In this document: positions 46,379 to 46,448 of the stretch, in pieces
Position numbering within the stretch: the stretch's first letter is position 1
Layout of the letters: every line of letters starts with the position of its first letter
Source: Tieghemiomyces parasiticus
Taxonomy: Eukaryota > Kickxellomycota > Dimargaritomycetes > Dimargaritales > Dimargaritaceae
Direction of reading: 5' to 3'
Assembly (NCBI GenBank): GCA_027575765.1
Contig: JANBPT010000301.1
Span: forward strand, 1 to 46,448
Length of the DNA stretch: 46,448 nt
Position numbers and translations under genes: made by a program
The notes under the pieces: model-generated
What the model saw: the letters and a program-made list of their open reading frames with translations, nothing else
Told to the model about the DNA's origin: nothing
The model's database searches: none

Positions 46379-46448
46379 CGACAGCTGCAGGATTTGAACC
46401 TGCGCGGGAAGATCCCATATGATTTCTAGTCATACCCATTAACCACTC
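46379..46448 (-). tRNA. tRNA-Ser(AGA), 5' end cut by the window edge
   Basis: On the minus strand the visible part starts in the D arm (GAGTGGTTAA), then a five-pair anticodon stem TATGA/TCATA around the loop CTAGAAA. The anticodon AGA (complement at 46425-46427) reads UCU serine codons. A long variable arm follows, as expected of tRNA-Ser, then a perfect T arm (GCAGG, loop TTCAAAT, CCTGC) and the 3' acceptor strand AGCTGTC with discriminator G at 46379. The 5' acceptor strand and start of the D arm lie beyond the window. No intron is seen in the visible portion. Confidence 0.93.

Overview
The window looks like nuclear DNA of a filamentous or early-diverging fungus. Seven protein genes are eukaryotic in type, and six of them are interrupted or framed by GT-AG introns or fungal-style leaders. 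One gene encodes an Efm7-type eEF1A methyltransferase, which is a fungal family. Start codons sit in CACC/CGCC-ATG contexts and coding exons are rich in C/G at third positions. Intergenic DNA is long (0.5 to 5.7 kb) and carries decayed mariner transposases. A non-Dikarya lineage such as Zoopagomycota is my guess, mainly from the hexosaminidase D-like GH20 and the general gene style; I cannot prove the lineage from sequence alone.

Layout from left to right. A prenylcysteine oxidase-like gene (2293-4468, four exons) is followed 3.8 kb later by its paralogue (8317-10166, three exons). The two share two intron positions but differ at the N terminus: only the second has a signal peptide. Next is an intronless DUF1766/T5orf172 (GIY-YIG fold) protein (12162-14045). 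It is followed by listerin/Ltn1, the RING E3 ligase of ribosome-associated quality control (15318-22571, five exons). A 5.7-kb stretch without recognisable genes precedes a 1271-residue M16 (insulinase/nardilysin-like) protein (28269-32299). In that protein every catalytic position I can align is replaced, and a ~280-residue His/Ser-rich and Gly-Asn-Met repeat insert sits between two structural segments. A mariner relic (33450-34287) comes next.

The right part holds a five-exon GH20 beta-N-acetylhexosaminidase (35607-38701), then EFM7 (39253-40433, three exons). EFM7 converges on CCR4 (40917-43241, minus strand), the deadenylase of the CCR4-NOT complex. A second mariner relic (44137-45040) follows, and a tRNA-Ser(AGA) on the minus strand is cut by the window edge (46379-46448).

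The genes do not form an operon-like or clearly clustered pathway. Listerin, Ccr4, Efm7 and a tRNA all belong to translation or mRNA turnover, but I read that as chance proximity of housekeeping genes. The most unusual items are the apparently dead M16 protein with its expanding 27-bp repeat, and the duplicated prenylcysteine oxidase pair with different predicted locations. All exon joins were worked out by eye from splice consensus, reading phase and remembered family patterns; no alignment was run.
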